From positions 54,020 through 118,019 of the forward strand of contig JBMORL010000061.1 in NCBI GenBank assembly GCA_049322335.1: a stretch of 64,000 nt of DNA. Reading direction: 5' to 3'. The stretch comes from JBMORL01 sp049322335 (GTDB taxonomy: Bacteria > Bacteroidota > Bacteroidia > Flavobacteriales_D > UBA2798). The position numbers and the translations under genes are program-made. How positions within the stretch are numbered: position 1 is the stretch's first letter; each line of letters begins with the position of its first letter. Of this stretch, positions 15,597 to 24,823 are shown piece after piece. The notes under the pieces are model-generated. The model worked only from the letters and a program-made list of their open reading frames with translations, ran no database searches and had not been told where the DNA came from.

Positions 15597-16447
15597 TCCA
15601 CAAGTGTAATTTTGAATTTAATATCTTTTTTAGGACGACTATTACCATCCACTTCCACTTTTGCGATGGAATCTATAATATTCAATCCTTCTACTACTTC
15701 TCCGAAAACGGTATAATTTCCATCCAGGTGAGGTGCGCCACCTACAGTGGTATAGGTATCACGCTGTTCTTTCGAAAAAGTAAATTTTCCTCTTTTATCC
15801 AATTCGGTATTGATGTCTTTTTCCATTTCTGTATACACTTTCTGGATGGCGGCATTATCTTTTTTTCCCACCGCTTCTTTTACAATGGCCATCTGGCCGG
15901 AATATTCGGGCTTCATAAGCAGTTCATTGAAAATCTGATTTTTTGTAGTGGCATTCATCCGCTCTTCCATCATGGTAAGCACATTATCGGGATACACCTT
16001 CCCCTGTACGACATAAAACTGAGAAGAAGACGATTCTTTTTCAGGATTCACCTGGTCGGGAGTTCTGGCTGCGGCCAGGGCGCCTTTTTTATGAAAATGT
16101 GCCGGGGTAAATTCAGCGGGAATAGTATAGCCCAGCCCCCCATTTCCTAAAACAGCACCTTCTTTGGCATTTTTGGAGTCGGGGTCGCCACCCTGGATCA
16201 TAAATTCGTTGATTACCCGGTGAAAAAGAAGGTTGTCATAGACCTTTTCCTTTATGTTTTTCACGAAGTTTTCCCTGTGTATGGGAGTGTCGTTATACAA
16301 CACGGCTTTCATGGTTCCGTAAGGGGTTTCTATGCTCACATAGACGTCTTTTTCGGGGTTATTTTTCAGTTTTTCAGGCTGGAAAGACGTTAAAAACAGC
16401 AGGCTGAGCAATAAACAGCTGTTGAAAACTTGGTTTATCCGTATCAT
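15593..16447 (-). CDS. Exported cyclophilin-type peptidyl-prolyl isomerase
   Basis: A 284-residue protein with an N-terminal signal segment (LLLSLLFLTSF) and a cyclophilin domain. FHRVINEFMIQGGDPDS and SSSQFYVVQG are the active-site strands, and GNYTVFGEVVEGLNIID closes the barrel. Between SSSQF and the last strands sits a charged helical insertion of about 70 residues not present in short cyclophilins. It accelerates proline isomerisation, presumably in the periplasm. The start is ATG 16447; the open frame continues upstream but there it only shadows the lipoprotein gene on the other strand. Its stop overlaps pheS. Confidence 0.93.
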   Translation of the reverse strand: MIRINQVFNSCLLLSLLFLTSFQPEKLKNNPEKDVYVSIETPYGTMKAVLYNDTPIHRENFVKNIKEKVYDNLLFHRVINEFMIQGGDPDSKNAKEGAVLGNGGLGYTIPAEFTPAHFHKKGALAAARTPDQVNPEKESSSSQFYVVQGKVYPDNVLTMMEERMNATTKNQIFNELLMKPEYSGQMAIVKEAVGKKDNAAIQKVYTEMEKDINTELDKRGKFTFSKEQRDTYTTVGGAPHLDGNYTVFGEVVEGLNIIDSIAKVEVDGNSRPKKDIKFKITLVE

Positions 16448-16460
16448 TTGTGTAAATTTG
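16430..16460 (+). promoter_or_regulatory. Promoter of the lipoprotein gene at 16512
   Basis: TTG (16430-16432), 20-nt spacer, TAAATTTG (16453-16460). It overlaps the start of the divergent isomerase gene, so expression of the two may interfere. Confidence 0.6.
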
Positions 16461-16511
16461 TTAGGCCTTGTTTCGTATAACAGGGTAACGAAGATACAAA
16501 AATCAAGCCTT

Positions 16512-16877
16512 ATGAAAAAGACTTTACTCCTTGCTCTGTTCGCACTGATGGCCAATTTTACTTTCCAGTCGTGCGGAAAACCGAAAGACACCGTTGCCAT
16601 TGTTACTGTAGTTGACGTAAATGGCGCTCCTGTAGCCGGTGCACTGGTACACCTGATCGGATACGATTCACAGGGTGTGGAAGGTGGAAGAATTGATGTG
16701 GAAGCTACTTCTGATGCTTCCGGAAAAGCCACTTTCAACTTTAATGATCTTTACAAGCGCGGCTCGGCCGGATTCGCTGTATTGGAAATTGAAGTGACCA
16801 AAGCAGCGATGTTGGGTGACGGAATTATTAAAGTAGAAGAAGAAAAGACCAACGAAGCTACGGTTACTATTCAGTAA
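16512..16877 (+). CDS. Small lipoprotein with beta-sandwich domain
   Basis: A 121-residue lipoprotein. The signal peptide has lipobox FQSC with C21 as the lipidation site. The mature part (TVAIVTVVDVNGAPVAGALV, ATSDASGKATFNFND) reads like a carboxypeptidase-regulatory-like or SpaA-type beta-sandwich, a fold used as a spacer or binding module at the cell surface. Start ATG 16512 is set by the signal peptide. It converges on the next gene with a 7-bp overlap. Specific function unknown. Confidence 0.8.
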   Translation: MKKTLLLALFALMANFTFQSCGKPKDTVAIVTVVDVNGAPVAGALVHLIGYDSQGVEGGRIDVEATSDASGKATFNFNDLYKRGSAGFAVLEIEVTKAAMLGDGIIKVEEEKTNEATVTIQ

Positions 16878-17200
16878 CCAAAATATTCTGCGATGGCCTG
16901 TTTAAGCAGGTGTTGCTGTTGCCGTTCCTCCAGGGGCGGCAATTTTTTTATGTTCTCAAAATGCGGCCACCCATCCTCATCGTTACCTATGAACTTATAA
17001 AATCCCCAGGGCTCGAGTACCGTGCAAATACCAATGTGCATCAGTTCCATTTTCTGTTGTTTGGTAAACTGCGCATATCCTTTCCCCAACTCCTGCACAC
17101 CAATGAGAAATATAACGGAAGTAAGATCAGGTTTTTCACCAATATCTTCTTTTAAAAATTCCAGCACTTTTTGCCAGCGTTGTTCGAGTTCCGTGTCCAT
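16871..17200 (-). CDS. Conserved hypothetical protein (109 aa)
   Basis: A soluble, mostly helical 109-residue protein without signal peptide. It contains PDLTSVIFLIGVQELGKGY and MHIGICTVLEPWGFY, and ends EERQQQHLLKQAIAEYFGY. I recognise it only as a type seen in Bacteroidota genomes, with no known function. It overlaps the 3' end of the convergent lipoprotein gene by 7 bp. The next gene on this strand is 37 bp upstream. Confidence 0.75.
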   Translation of the reverse strand: MDTELEQRWQKVLEFLKEDIGEKPDLTSVIFLIGVQELGKGYAQFTKQQKMELMHIGICTVLEPWGFYKFIGNDEDGWPHFENIKKLPPLEERQQQHLLKQAIAEYFGY

Positions 17201-17237
17201 TTTGTAAAAGTACTCAATAAACGAACAGGAAATTTTT

Positions 17238-17537
17238 TCAATAACTGAAAGCGACTATTGTAAAGAAAATTAATCCCGCTAACAGATTAATAAGGAAATA
17301 CCAGAAATAGCTCTTATAATTTTTTATCCGGCAATAAACTGTAAGGCTCAAAAATACGGTCACGTATACTATCATCCCAACTATTCCCGGGTTAAAGCCA
17401 TCTTTTCCGTGATAAGTAGCCGGATTGAAATAAGCAGTAGCAATAATCAATAAAACACAATAGCAAAAATTAATAAATGAAATCAGCAAAAACTGCAATA
17501 TGTGTATACCTGTTGTGATAATTTTTTCCTGCGACAT
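17238..17537 (-). CDS. Small three-helix membrane protein
   Basis: A 99-residue protein with three hydrophobic segments (about 10-38, 53-72, 78-98) and few charged residues. ATG 17537 is preferred to a TTG six codons upstream. No family recognised. It may share a transcript with the hypothetical gene at 16871. Confidence 0.55.
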   Translation of the reverse strand: MSQEKIITTGIHILQFLLISFINFCYCVLLIIATAYFNPATYHGKDGFNPGIVGMIVYVTVFLSLTVYCRIKNYKSYFWYFLINLLAGLIFFTIVAFSY

Positions 17538-17618
17538 TTTTGATAAAATAATCAATTATTATTTATAATGCCGGCTCACATAATTTACATTCATCATTAA
17601 ACGCGAAGCCCCGCGTCT

Positions 17619-20306
17619 CTACTTTAAATACTGCAAAATATTTTTATCTGTTTCTTTCGATTTGATTTCGTTGATCAGTTTGGCAATATCCTCGCTGCGT
17701 TTTTTGGCGGCCATTTGTTCGCGTTCAACGATGGCAGCTTCAGAATTTTTTCCTTCTTTCATCAGGCTTTCGGCTTTTACACCCATTTCCTGTTCTTTTT
17801 TGGCAAAATGAGCCTGCAACCCGCTGAGCATGGTATAACCCGAAAATTTCAGCCACCACGGTGAACCATTACGTGCTACATCTTCAAAAATGGCCACTCC
17901 TTTTTCCACCTCTGCATCATCCTGGTTTTTCAGGTAATCGTTATAAATACTCAGGAAAGTGTATTTCTGAAATCCGCTGATGGTGCTATAGGTATGCAGG
18001 AAAAAATTGTGTTCGGCAGCCCCACCGTGAGCGGCATAAATTTCGGCTATGGCAAATTTCACATCAGTATTTTTTTCCTTTTCCAGGTTTTTAGCCAGTT
18101 CAATTCCTTTCCTGGGATTAATTTTGGCAATTCCCTGCAAGGCTGACGATAAAACATCATACGACTGGTCGTTCAGGGCTTTTTCATATACAGCTGCCAG
18201 CGAAGCATCGCCTTCAAAGTTTTTTCCCAGCTGGCGGAGTGCCAGTGAACGAACGGGAGCTTCTTTATCATTAAGGGCGATATCAGAAAGTTTTGTTTTT
18301 ATTTCTTCTCCATCAGTTTTCACCACTTTTTTCAAATTGCGCATGGCCAGTTCCCGTAAGTGACTGTTTTTATCATTCAGCGCATCTTTTACCACCTGTT
18401 GTGCCGCAGCGTCACTGCTTTTGGCACAGGCTTCGATGGCTTCCTTGCGATCGAGGTAATTGGGGGCGTTGTAATACTGGTAAATGAATTGTTCGATGGG
18501 CTTTATGTCTTCTTTTTCGCACAGCAGAATTTTACGTGCATCCACATTCACCAGTTTAGGGGCAGAAGGAACATCGAAAGTAAATGTTTCAGATTGTTTT
18601 TCGCAGATCACAGGGTGCGTTTGTTTTCCCGCTGAAGTATAAATATCTATATCTACCGGTAATTTGTATACTGGTGTTTTCGAAAAATCCTGTTTTTGTG
18701 TGATGGTTACTTTTACTGTTCCCGATGAACGGTCATACTCCTGTGTGAATTCCAAAACAGGATGCCCGCTGGCCAGGAACCATTGATCAAAAAACCAGTT
18801 GAGGTCTTCACCGGTTACTTTTTCGAAAGCCAGTCGCAGGTGATGAATTTCTGCGGGCTGAAACTGGTTTTCGGTAAGATAAACTTTCAGCGCTTCGAAA
18901 AAAGCATCATCGCCTACGTAATTGCGCAGCATATGTAAAATTCTTCCGCCTTTGTTATAGGAGTGCCCGTCAAACATGTCTTCCTTGTCCTCGTAATTAT
19001 AACGGATCATATCTTTTTGTCCGCCTTGTTTGGTTTGCATCAGGTAGCCGTTCATTTCACCGAAGGCGTGATGATCGGCTATTTCTTTTCCGTGGCGGTG
19101 TTCGTCCCACAAATACTGGCTGTAATTGGCAAATGATTCGTTAAGCGGAAGGTTGGCCCACGATTCACAGGTTACCAGATCGCCAAACCAGTGGTGAAAC
19201 AATTCGTGTGCAATGATTGATTCATTGTGCCCGTCCAGTAATTCGCGTTTGGTTTTGTATAAAAATTCACCGTGAATGGTAGCGGTAGTATTTTCCATAG
19301 CGCCCGAAACATAATCACGCACTACAATCTGTGAATATTTGTCCCATGGATATTCCACCCCGAGGCGTTTGGAAAAGAAATCAATCATGGCGGGTGTTTC
19401 TCCGAAAATATCACGGGCATAAGGCTCGTATTCTTTTTCCACGTAATAACTTACTTCCATTTCTTTTCCGTTGGCTTTTTTCCAGGTGTCTTTCACAATG
19501 GCATAATCACCAATAGCCATCATTACAAGATAAGGTGCGTGAGGCTGCGCCATTTTCCAATGGTCGGTCCTGGTTCCGTCTGTATTTTTTGTTGATTTTA
19601 CCAACAGTCCGTTAGACAATGTTTTGAAAGCATCATTTACCGTAATAAAAATTTCATGCGTCATTTTTTCATTCGGTTTATCAATGGTAGGAAACCAGCA
19701 GGAAGAAGCTTCTGTTTCTCCCTGGGTCCATATTTCCACATGTTTTCCTGCCTGTGAGCTGTCGGGATTGATAAAATACAATCCTTTATCTCCGGAAATG
19801 GCAGAACTTCCGCCCATTTGTCTTTCGTTAGGTTTGGCAGTGTATTCGATATAGACAGTATAATTTTCGGTTTTTGTATATTCCTTATCGAGATGCAGTG
19901 TAAGTTTCAGTGAATCGTATTCGGATTTTATATCGATGGGTTTGCCGTTTTTGAGAATGGCGGTTTTATGGATATCAAAATTTTTAGCATCGAGAACGAG
20001 TGTTTTCACCGGGTAGAAATGGGGTTTCACATCAATAGTGGCTTTTCCGTTCATGCGGGTTTTTTTGTAATCGAAACTTACTTCCAGTTTAGTATGAAGA
20101 ATATCATTTACCCGTGGGGCGGAAGGATTGTATCTTTCTCTTGCAGGCTCTTTGGTGTCGGTTTCGGGAGCATCAAAATAATGGTCAGAAATCACCACAT
20201 CGCTGTCGGAGATCACCACATCCTTGTCGTTTTTACCGGTTTTGCACGCCTGCACCAGGAAGAGGATTCCTGCCAATATCAGTAACCGGAGAGCCCGTTT
20301 TTTCAT
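17619..20306 (-). CDS. M1-family metallo-aminopeptidase, lipoprotein, with C-terminal HEAT-like repeats
   Basis: An 895-residue enzyme starting at ATG 20306, where the signal peptide ends in lipobox LVQAC (C21). It has an N-terminal beta domain (about 60-250) and a thermolysin-like domain with the exopeptidase motif GAMEN (335-339). The zinc site HELFHH has H367, E368 and H371, with third ligand E390. The C-terminal helical part has HEAT-like repeats (QVVKDALNDKNSHLRELAMR, KLSDIALNDKEAPVRSLALR). It removes N-terminal residues from peptides at the outer membrane. It is divergent from the biotin carrier gene, with a 9-bp dyad (20328-20336 with 20342-20350) in between. Confidence 0.95.
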   Translation of the reverse strand: MKKRALRLLILAGILFLVQACKTGKNDKDVVISDSDVVISDHYFDAPETDTKEPARERYNPSAPRVNDILHTKLEVSFDYKKTRMNGKATIDVKPHFYPVKTLVLDAKNFDIHKTAILKNGKPIDIKSEYDSLKLTLHLDKEYTKTENYTVYIEYTAKPNERQMGGSSAISGDKGLYFINPDSSQAGKHVEIWTQGETEASSCWFPTIDKPNEKMTHEIFITVNDAFKTLSNGLLVKSTKNTDGTRTDHWKMAQPHAPYLVMMAIGDYAIVKDTWKKANGKEMEVSYYVEKEYEPYARDIFGETPAMIDFFSKRLGVEYPWDKYSQIVVRDYVSGAMENTTATIHGEFLYKTKRELLDGHNESIIAHELFHHWFGDLVTCESWANLPLNESFANYSQYLWDEHRHGKEIADHHAFGEMNGYLMQTKQGGQKDMIRYNYEDKEDMFDGHSYNKGGRILHMLRNYVGDDAFFEALKVYLTENQFQPAEIHHLRLAFEKVTGEDLNWFFDQWFLASGHPVLEFTQEYDRSSGTVKVTITQKQDFSKTPVYKLPVDIDIYTSAGKQTHPVICEKQSETFTFDVPSAPKLVNVDARKILLCEKEDIKPIEQFIYQYYNAPNYLDRKEAIEACAKSSDAAAQQVVKDALNDKNSHLRELAMRNLKKVVKTDGEEIKTKLSDIALNDKEAPVRSLALRQLGKNFEGDASLAAVYEKALNDQSYDVLSSALQGIAKINPRKGIELAKNLEKEKNTDVKFAIAEIYAAHGGAAEHNFFLHTYSTISGFQKYTFLSIYNDYLKNQDDAEVEKGVAIFEDVARNGSPWWLKFSGYTMLSGLQAHFAKKEQEMGVKAESLMKEGKNSEAAIVEREQMAAKKRSEDIAKLINEIKSKETDKNILQYLK

Positions 20307-20379
20307 AATCAGGGATTTAAAGTTTAGTCCAAATTTGATGAAAATTTGGAACATATCCCTAATAACGTTTATATGCGGC

Positions 20380-20387
20380 TAATTTTG
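20380..20387 (+). promoter_or_regulatory. -7 box of the biotin carrier gene
   Basis: TAATTTTG is an exact TAnnTTTG match 27 nt before the GTG at 20415. No -33 TTTG at the right distance. Confidence 0.35.
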
Positions 20388-20414
20388 TAGTTTAGCGAAG
20401 AATAAAATCAACCA

Positions 20415-20921
20415 GTGGCAAGCTATATCATTAAATCAGGACAAAAGGAATTCGTGGTGGAACCCTCCCGGGAAACGGTTACAAAAGGGACCATCAATGG
20501 AAAAGAGTATTTGGCAGATATCAGCGCTGAGGGGACTTCTTTTTCTGTAATTCTGAACCATAAACATTACCAGGTAGAGCTGGTAAAGTCGGATAAAGAG
20601 AACAAAAACCCTGTATTGCGCGTTAACGGAACAAAATACGTGCTGGAAGTAAAAGACGAATACGATGCTTTGCTGGCTATGCTGGGAATGAGCGGAAACG
20701 CCAAAGCGGTGAAAGATTTAAAGGCACCCATGCCCGGAATGGTGCTGGACGTGCTGGTGAACAGCGGGGATAAAATTGCAAAAGACCAGCCATTGGTGGT
20801 GTTGGAAGCAATGAAAATGGAAAACGTATTGAAATCTCCTGCCGACCTGGTGATAAAAGAAATAAAAGTGAAAAAAAGCAATGCAGTTGAAAAAAACCAG
20901 GTATTGCTGTTGTTTGAATAA
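20415..20921 (+). CDS. Biotin carboxyl carrier domain protein
   Basis: A 168-residue protein with a variable N-terminal part and a biotinyl domain at about 98-168. The biotinylated lysine is K134 in EAMKMEN, preceded by APMPGMVLDVLVNSGDKI. It resembles the carrier subunit of acyl-CoA (propionyl-type) or oxaloacetate decarboxylase complexes rather than AccB of acetyl-CoA carboxylase, but its carboxylase partners are not in the window. The start is GTG; no in-frame ATG precedes the conserved part. The YceI-like lipoprotein follows after 12 bp. Confidence 0.9.
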   Translation: MASYIIKSGQKEFVVEPSRETVTKGTINGKEYLADISAEGTSFSVILNHKHYQVELVKSDKENKNPVLRVNGTKYVLEVKDEYDALLAMLGMSGNAKAVKDLKAPMPGMVLDVLVNSGDKIAKDQPLVVLEAMKMENVLKSPADLVIKEIKVKKSNAVEKNQVLLLFE

Positions 20922-20933
20922 AAAATAAATATC

Positions 20934-21620
20934 ATGAAAAAAATAGCACTAACGTTTACCGCACTATCGCTGATTGTATTTGTTTCGTGTGGAGGCGGAG
21001 ATAAAAAAGCCGATAAGAAAAAGGAAGAAACAAAAGGGGAGGCGGTTAATGCAAAAGATGCTCCCGGAGCAGCGGCAGAATCGTGTACATACAGCTACGA
21101 TACTTCCGGCACATCCACTACCATCAAATGGATTGCCTATAAATTCACATCAAAAACCCCGGTGGAAGGGAAATTTGAAAAAGTGGTGATAAGCCAAACA
21201 CATCCCGGCCCATCACCCGTGGATGTTTTACAGGGAGCCGAGTTTCATGTTATTGTAGGATCGCTTCAAACCGGTGATGAAGCCAAGAATAAAAACATTA
21301 TCGATGGTTTTTTTGCTAATACCACTTCACAATCAGCAGTGGATATTTGGGGAACGGTGACGGAAATCACAGAAACCAGCGTTACCATCAACCTTAATTT
21401 TATTGTGGAAAAGGAAATTACACTTGAATGTAAATGGGAGGGAGAAAAAGTAACGGCCACCGGAACTATTTCTCTTGAAGAATTTGAAGGAATGAGTGCA
21501 ATAGAAAAGCTGAATAAACAATGTAAAAAGAATCACACCGGTGAAGATGGCGTAACCAAAGTCTGGCCCGAAGTCACGCTGATGGTGGAAACTACTTTGA
21601 AGAAAGAGTGTGCGGAGTAG
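20934..21620 (+). CDS. YceI-like lipoprotein
   Basis: A 228-residue lipoprotein with lipobox FVSC (C19) followed by a GGGDKK export-type tether and a Lys/Glu linker. The body begins TTIKWIAYKFTSKTPVEGKF and has alternating strands like the YceI lipocalin-like fold, which binds polyisoprenoids in the periplasm. The similarity is weaker than for the second YceI-type lipoprotein at 53634. Four cysteines in the mature protein could form disulfides. It is probably co-transcribed with the biotin carrier gene. Confidence 0.7.
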   Translation: MKKIALTFTALSLIVFVSCGGGDKKADKKKEETKGEAVNAKDAPGAAAESCTYSYDTSGTSTTIKWIAYKFTSKTPVEGKFEKVVISQTHPGPSPVDVLQGAEFHVIVGSLQTGDEAKNKNIIDGFFANTTSQSAVDIWGTVTEITETSVTINLNFIVEKEITLECKWEGEKVTATGTISLEEFEGMSAIEKLNKQCKKNHTGEDGVTKVWPEVTLMVETTLKKECAE

Positions 21621-21645
21621 GTTTTTTGCTTAAATCCGGGAAACG

Positions 21646-22530
21646 TTAATTTTTATTTCCTGATTTTATTTCTTTCTGCATCTGCCGTGATGTTTTGCGG
21701 CTTCCGTCATGACTCCATCCGGGGGGACCGAAAATGTACATGAATTTTGCTTTAAATGTGGGTGCGTTTTTTACATCGTTAATCATACTTTTAAACTCAT
21801 GAAAAATAACCGTCCACGCATCGTGTGATTCGAGGTTTTTGGTGAGCCCGTATTTTACTTCCTCTTCTTCTTTTTGATATGTGCCGAATAATTTATCCCA
21901 GATGATGAGAAACATTCCCATATTTCTGTCGAGGTATTTTACATTGGAACCATGATGTACGCGGTGATTGGAAGGCGTAGCGAAGATCATATCGATAATT
22001 CCGAGTTTTTTTACCGACTGCGTATGAATAAAAATGCCATACAGCTGCGTTACCGAAAAAGCAAAGAAAATATCCAGTGGTTTTAAACCGATAAGCACAA
22101 GCGGAATAAAATACACAAAACGATACAAAGGTTCGAAAAGCGAACTGCGTAATCCTACGGTAAGATTAAACTCTTCTGAAGAATGATGGGTAACATGCAC
22201 CGCCCAGAACAAACGGCAATAATGATCCACATAATGCATGGTGTAAAACGCAAGATCCTGTAAAATCATCACGGTAATCCAATACAATAGCACATTTTCC
22301 CATTCGAAAAACCGCGATTCATACAATTGTGTAAGAATATACAATGCCACCATTCGCATCAGGATATCAATCACCAGGTTGGCCAGCATCAGCCAAAGGT
22401 TTTCAATAGTTCCCCTTAGTGTATACCAGCCTTTGTGACGGGTATTCGAAATAAATATTTCCAGCCCGATGAAAATCACATACATCGGGGTAGTAATAAA
22501 AAACAAGAGGGTTTCGGCAAACGACTGCAT
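21646..22530 (-). CDS. Sterol desaturase/fatty acid hydroxylase family membrane protein
   Basis: A 294-residue membrane enzyme with four to five helices and the eight-histidine di-iron signature. H99YVDH, H112VTHH and a later HRVHH box are visible. Members hydroxylate or desaturate lipids using O2. In Bacteroidota related proteins occur near lipid and carotenoid genes, but the substrate cannot be inferred. It converges on the YceI-like gene with a 25-bp gap and starts at ATG 22530, divergent from the GH3 gene. Confidence 0.92.
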   Translation of the reverse strand: MQSFAETLLFFITTPMYVIFIGLEIFISNTRHKGWYTLRGTIENLWLMLANLVIDILMRMVALYILTQLYESRFFEWENVLLYWITVMILQDLAFYTMHYVDHYCRLFWAVHVTHHSSEEFNLTVGLRSSLFEPLYRFVYFIPLVLIGLKPLDIFFAFSVTQLYGIFIHTQSVKKLGIIDMIFATPSNHRVHHGSNVKYLDRNMGMFLIIWDKLFGTYQKEEEEVKYGLTKNLESHDAWTVIFHEFKSMINDVKNAPTFKAKFMYIFGPPGWSHDGSRKTSRQMQKEIKSGNKN

Positions 22531-22631
22531 GGAACAAAATTAAGGAAATAATGTTTCCCTCTTTTTAGACACCAGGGCGCTCATTTATTCATATTTCTTT
22601 ACTTTTACCCCCCTCAACCACACCAAAACCA

Positions 22632-24161
22632 ATGGCATTTGTAGGCACCATCTTACAGGAGCTGATGAAGATCAGGAAACGCATCCGCAAACGGATGGTG
22701 GTGTATGATGAAAAACTCCAGGAAAAAACGTTGCGTAAATTGCTCACCTATGCGCAAAATACCCGCTTCGGACAGGCTTATCGCTTCAAGGAAATACTGC
22801 GCTCGGAAGACATTAAAAAATCTTTTGCAAAAAATGTTCCGGTGCACGATTATAACAAACTGTATGACGAATGGTGGCACTACCTGCTGAAAGGAGAAGA
22901 CGACATTACCTGGCCGGGAAGAATAAAACATTATGCGCTTACTTCAGGCACTTCCGGATCTCCAAGCAAGCGGGTGCCCGTTAGTTATCACATGATAAAA
23001 GCTATCCGGAAAGTAAGCGTCCGGCAAATGCTTTCCATTCCCGACTTCGGGGTGAACTCGGATTTTTATCAGAAAAGTGTATTAATGATTGGTGGATCTA
23101 CCGCGCTGAAAAGAATTCCGGCCGGTTTTGAAGGCGACCTTAGCGGCATCATGCAGAAAAGAATTCCACGTTGGTTTACCCGTTTTTACAAGCCGGGAAA
23201 AAAAATTGCCGTTATCAAAGACTGGGAACATAAACTGGACGCGGTAGCAAAGGAGGCAAAGAACTGGGATATTGGAGTAATTTGCGGAGTGCCGGCATGG
23301 ATACAATTGCTGATGGAAAAGATTATTAAAGAAAATAACGCCAAGCATATTCATGAGATATGGCCCAATCTGAATATTTATGTTCACGGAGGCGTTTCTT
23401 TCACCCCTTATCGCGAAAGTTTTAAAAAACTACTGGGAAAGGAAATAAACTACCTGGATACCTATCTCGCTTCCGAAGGATTTATTGCCGCTCAGAATTC
23501 TGACAATAAACTGGGAATGCAACTGGTGCTCGATAACTGGATTTATTTTGAATTCGTTCCGTTTAATGAAAAAAATTTCGATCACGAAGGGCAGATAAAA
23601 GAAGAAGCAGAAATTCTTACCATTGAAGAAGTAAAAGAAAATGTAGATTATGCCATTCTTATTTCTACCTGCTCGGGAGCCTGGCGATATCTTATTGGCG
23701 ATACCATTCGCTTTGTAAAAATGGAAACATTCGAGATAATTATTACCGGGCGCACCAAACATTTTTTAAGCCTCTGCGGAGAACATTTGTCAGTAGATAA
23801 CATGAATATGGCTGTGAAAAAAGTGGGAGAAGAACTTGGAGTAAACATCAATGAATATACTGTTTGCGGAGAAAACTACAACGGCTTGTTCGCTCATCGC
23901 TGGTATGTGGGAGTAGATAAAATAACAGACACGGCAAAGCTGAAGGAAAAACTGGATGCCGCACTGAAAGATCTTAATGACGATTATACTACGGAACGGG
24001 GACATGCGCTGAAAGAAATATTTGTTGAGCAATTGTCCATTGAAAAATTTTATGCTTTTATGGATGCCCAGGGAAAACTCGGGGGACAGAATAAATTTCC
24101 AAGAGTGATGAAAGGAAAAGTGCTGGAAGACTGGAAAAGATTTGTTCAATTGGGAGCCTGA
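22632..24161 (+). CDS. GH3-family acyl-adenylating protein
   Basis: A 509-residue homolog of the plant GH3 auxin-responsive family, common in Bacteroidota. The adenylate-forming motifs are YALTSGTSGSPSKRVPVS (P-loop-like), a YLDTYLASEGFIA segment and YLIGDTIRFV, then a small C-terminal domain. Plant members conjugate amino acids to acyl acids; bacterial substrates are unknown. ATG 22632 is preceded by a TACTTTTA -7-like box at 22600-22607. Confidence 0.92.
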   Translation: MAFVGTILQELMKIRKRIRKRMVVYDEKLQEKTLRKLLTYAQNTRFGQAYRFKEILRSEDIKKSFAKNVPVHDYNKLYDEWWHYLLKGEDDITWPGRIKHYALTSGTSGSPSKRVPVSYHMIKAIRKVSVRQMLSIPDFGVNSDFYQKSVLMIGGSTALKRIPAGFEGDLSGIMQKRIPRWFTRFYKPGKKIAVIKDWEHKLDAVAKEAKNWDIGVICGVPAWIQLLMEKIIKENNAKHIHEIWPNLNIYVHGGVSFTPYRESFKKLLGKEINYLDTYLASEGFIAAQNSDNKLGMQLVLDNWIYFEFVPFNEKNFDHEGQIKEEAEILTIEEVKENVDYAILISTCSGAWRYLIGDTIRFVKMETFEIIITGRTKHFLSLCGEHLSVDNMNMAVKKVGEELGVNINEYTVCGENYNGLFAHRWYVGVDKITDTAKLKEKLDAALKDLNDDYTTERGHALKEIFVEQLSIEKFYAFMDAQGKLGGQNKFPRVMKGKVLEDWKRFVQLGA

Positions 24162-24276
24162 TATATTTAAAGCCCGGACACTACCAAAAAATCACTTTTT
24201 TATTGAAAATAAACTTTTCAACAATAAGTAGAACTACTTACAAATTTTATTTTAACTCTGTATAATTTTATCCCAT

Positions 24277-24308
24277 CTATTGCAGTTGGTTGAAACCAAC
24301 TGCAATAG
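24277..24308. repeat. REP-like palindrome upstream of RAYT
   Basis: A perfect 14-bp stem (24277-24290 with 24295-24308, loop TGAA) with core TTGCAGTTGGT lies 29 bp before the transposase start. It shares TTGC(A/C)GTTGGTT with the palindrome downstream. Confidence 0.85.
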
Positions 24309-24337
24309 AGAAAATTATAGTAAAAAAATAAAATTAT

Positions 24338-24802
24338 ATGAGCTGGGTAAGGATCTGGGTGCATCTTGTGTTTTCAACTAAAAATCATGAAAGATTTTTA
24401 AAAACAGGCGATTTGAGAAAACTGGTTTTTCAACACATGTTGAGATATGCAAAGGAAAAAGACATTTATGTAGATTGTATTAATGGGTATGATGACCATG
24501 CCCATTGTCTTATCTCGCTTGGAAGAGAACAAAGCATCAGTCAGGTCGCTCATCTTTTAAAGGGAGAATCTTCTCATTGGATCAATAAAAATAAAATTAC
24601 ATCTGAAAAATTCAACTGGCAGGATGATTATTGGGCAGTAAGTGTTGGTGAGCAGCATTTTAAACGACTAAGAAAGTATATTCATCAGCAGGAACAACAC
24701 CATGGGGATGTAGAAGAGTCTGAACTGATGAAAGAGTTTGAAATTCAAAAAAGAGAAGAGTTTTTAATAACACAAGGGGATTTTTATTCTTTAAAGCTGT
24801 AA
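24338..24802 (+). CDS. REP-associated tyrosine transposase (RAYT), IS200-like Y1 family
   Basis: A 154-residue HUH single-strand transposase. VHLVFSTKNHERFL is the typical start, the metal-binding HxH is in DDHAHCLISL, and the catalytic tyrosine is in KYIHQQEQHH. IS200/IS605 TnpA and RAYT enzymes of this type cut and join single-stranded DNA at hairpins. The flanking palindromes share a common core and there is no tnpB, which fits a domesticated RAYT acting on REP hairpins rather than a full insertion sequence. The gene is intact. No target duplication could be identified. Confidence 0.9.
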   Translation: MSWVRIWVHLVFSTKNHERFLKTGDLRKLVFQHMLRYAKEKDIYVDCINGYDDHAHCLISLGREQSISQVAHLLKGESSHWINKNKITSEKFNWQDDYWAVSVGEQHFKRLRKYIHQQEQHHGDVEESELMKEFEIQKREEFLITQGDFYSLKL

Positions 24803-24823
24803 TTTTCTTTATAGTAGTTTTTT

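Noticed and set aside
16448..16738. N-terminal extension of the cyclophilin gene
   Set aside because: The extra 97 codons only shadow the divergent lipoprotein gene; a signal peptide starts at the inner ATG 16447.
24338..24802. Complete IS200/IS605 element
   Set aside because: No tnpB and no defined left and right ends; multiple REP palindromes fit a RAYT better.
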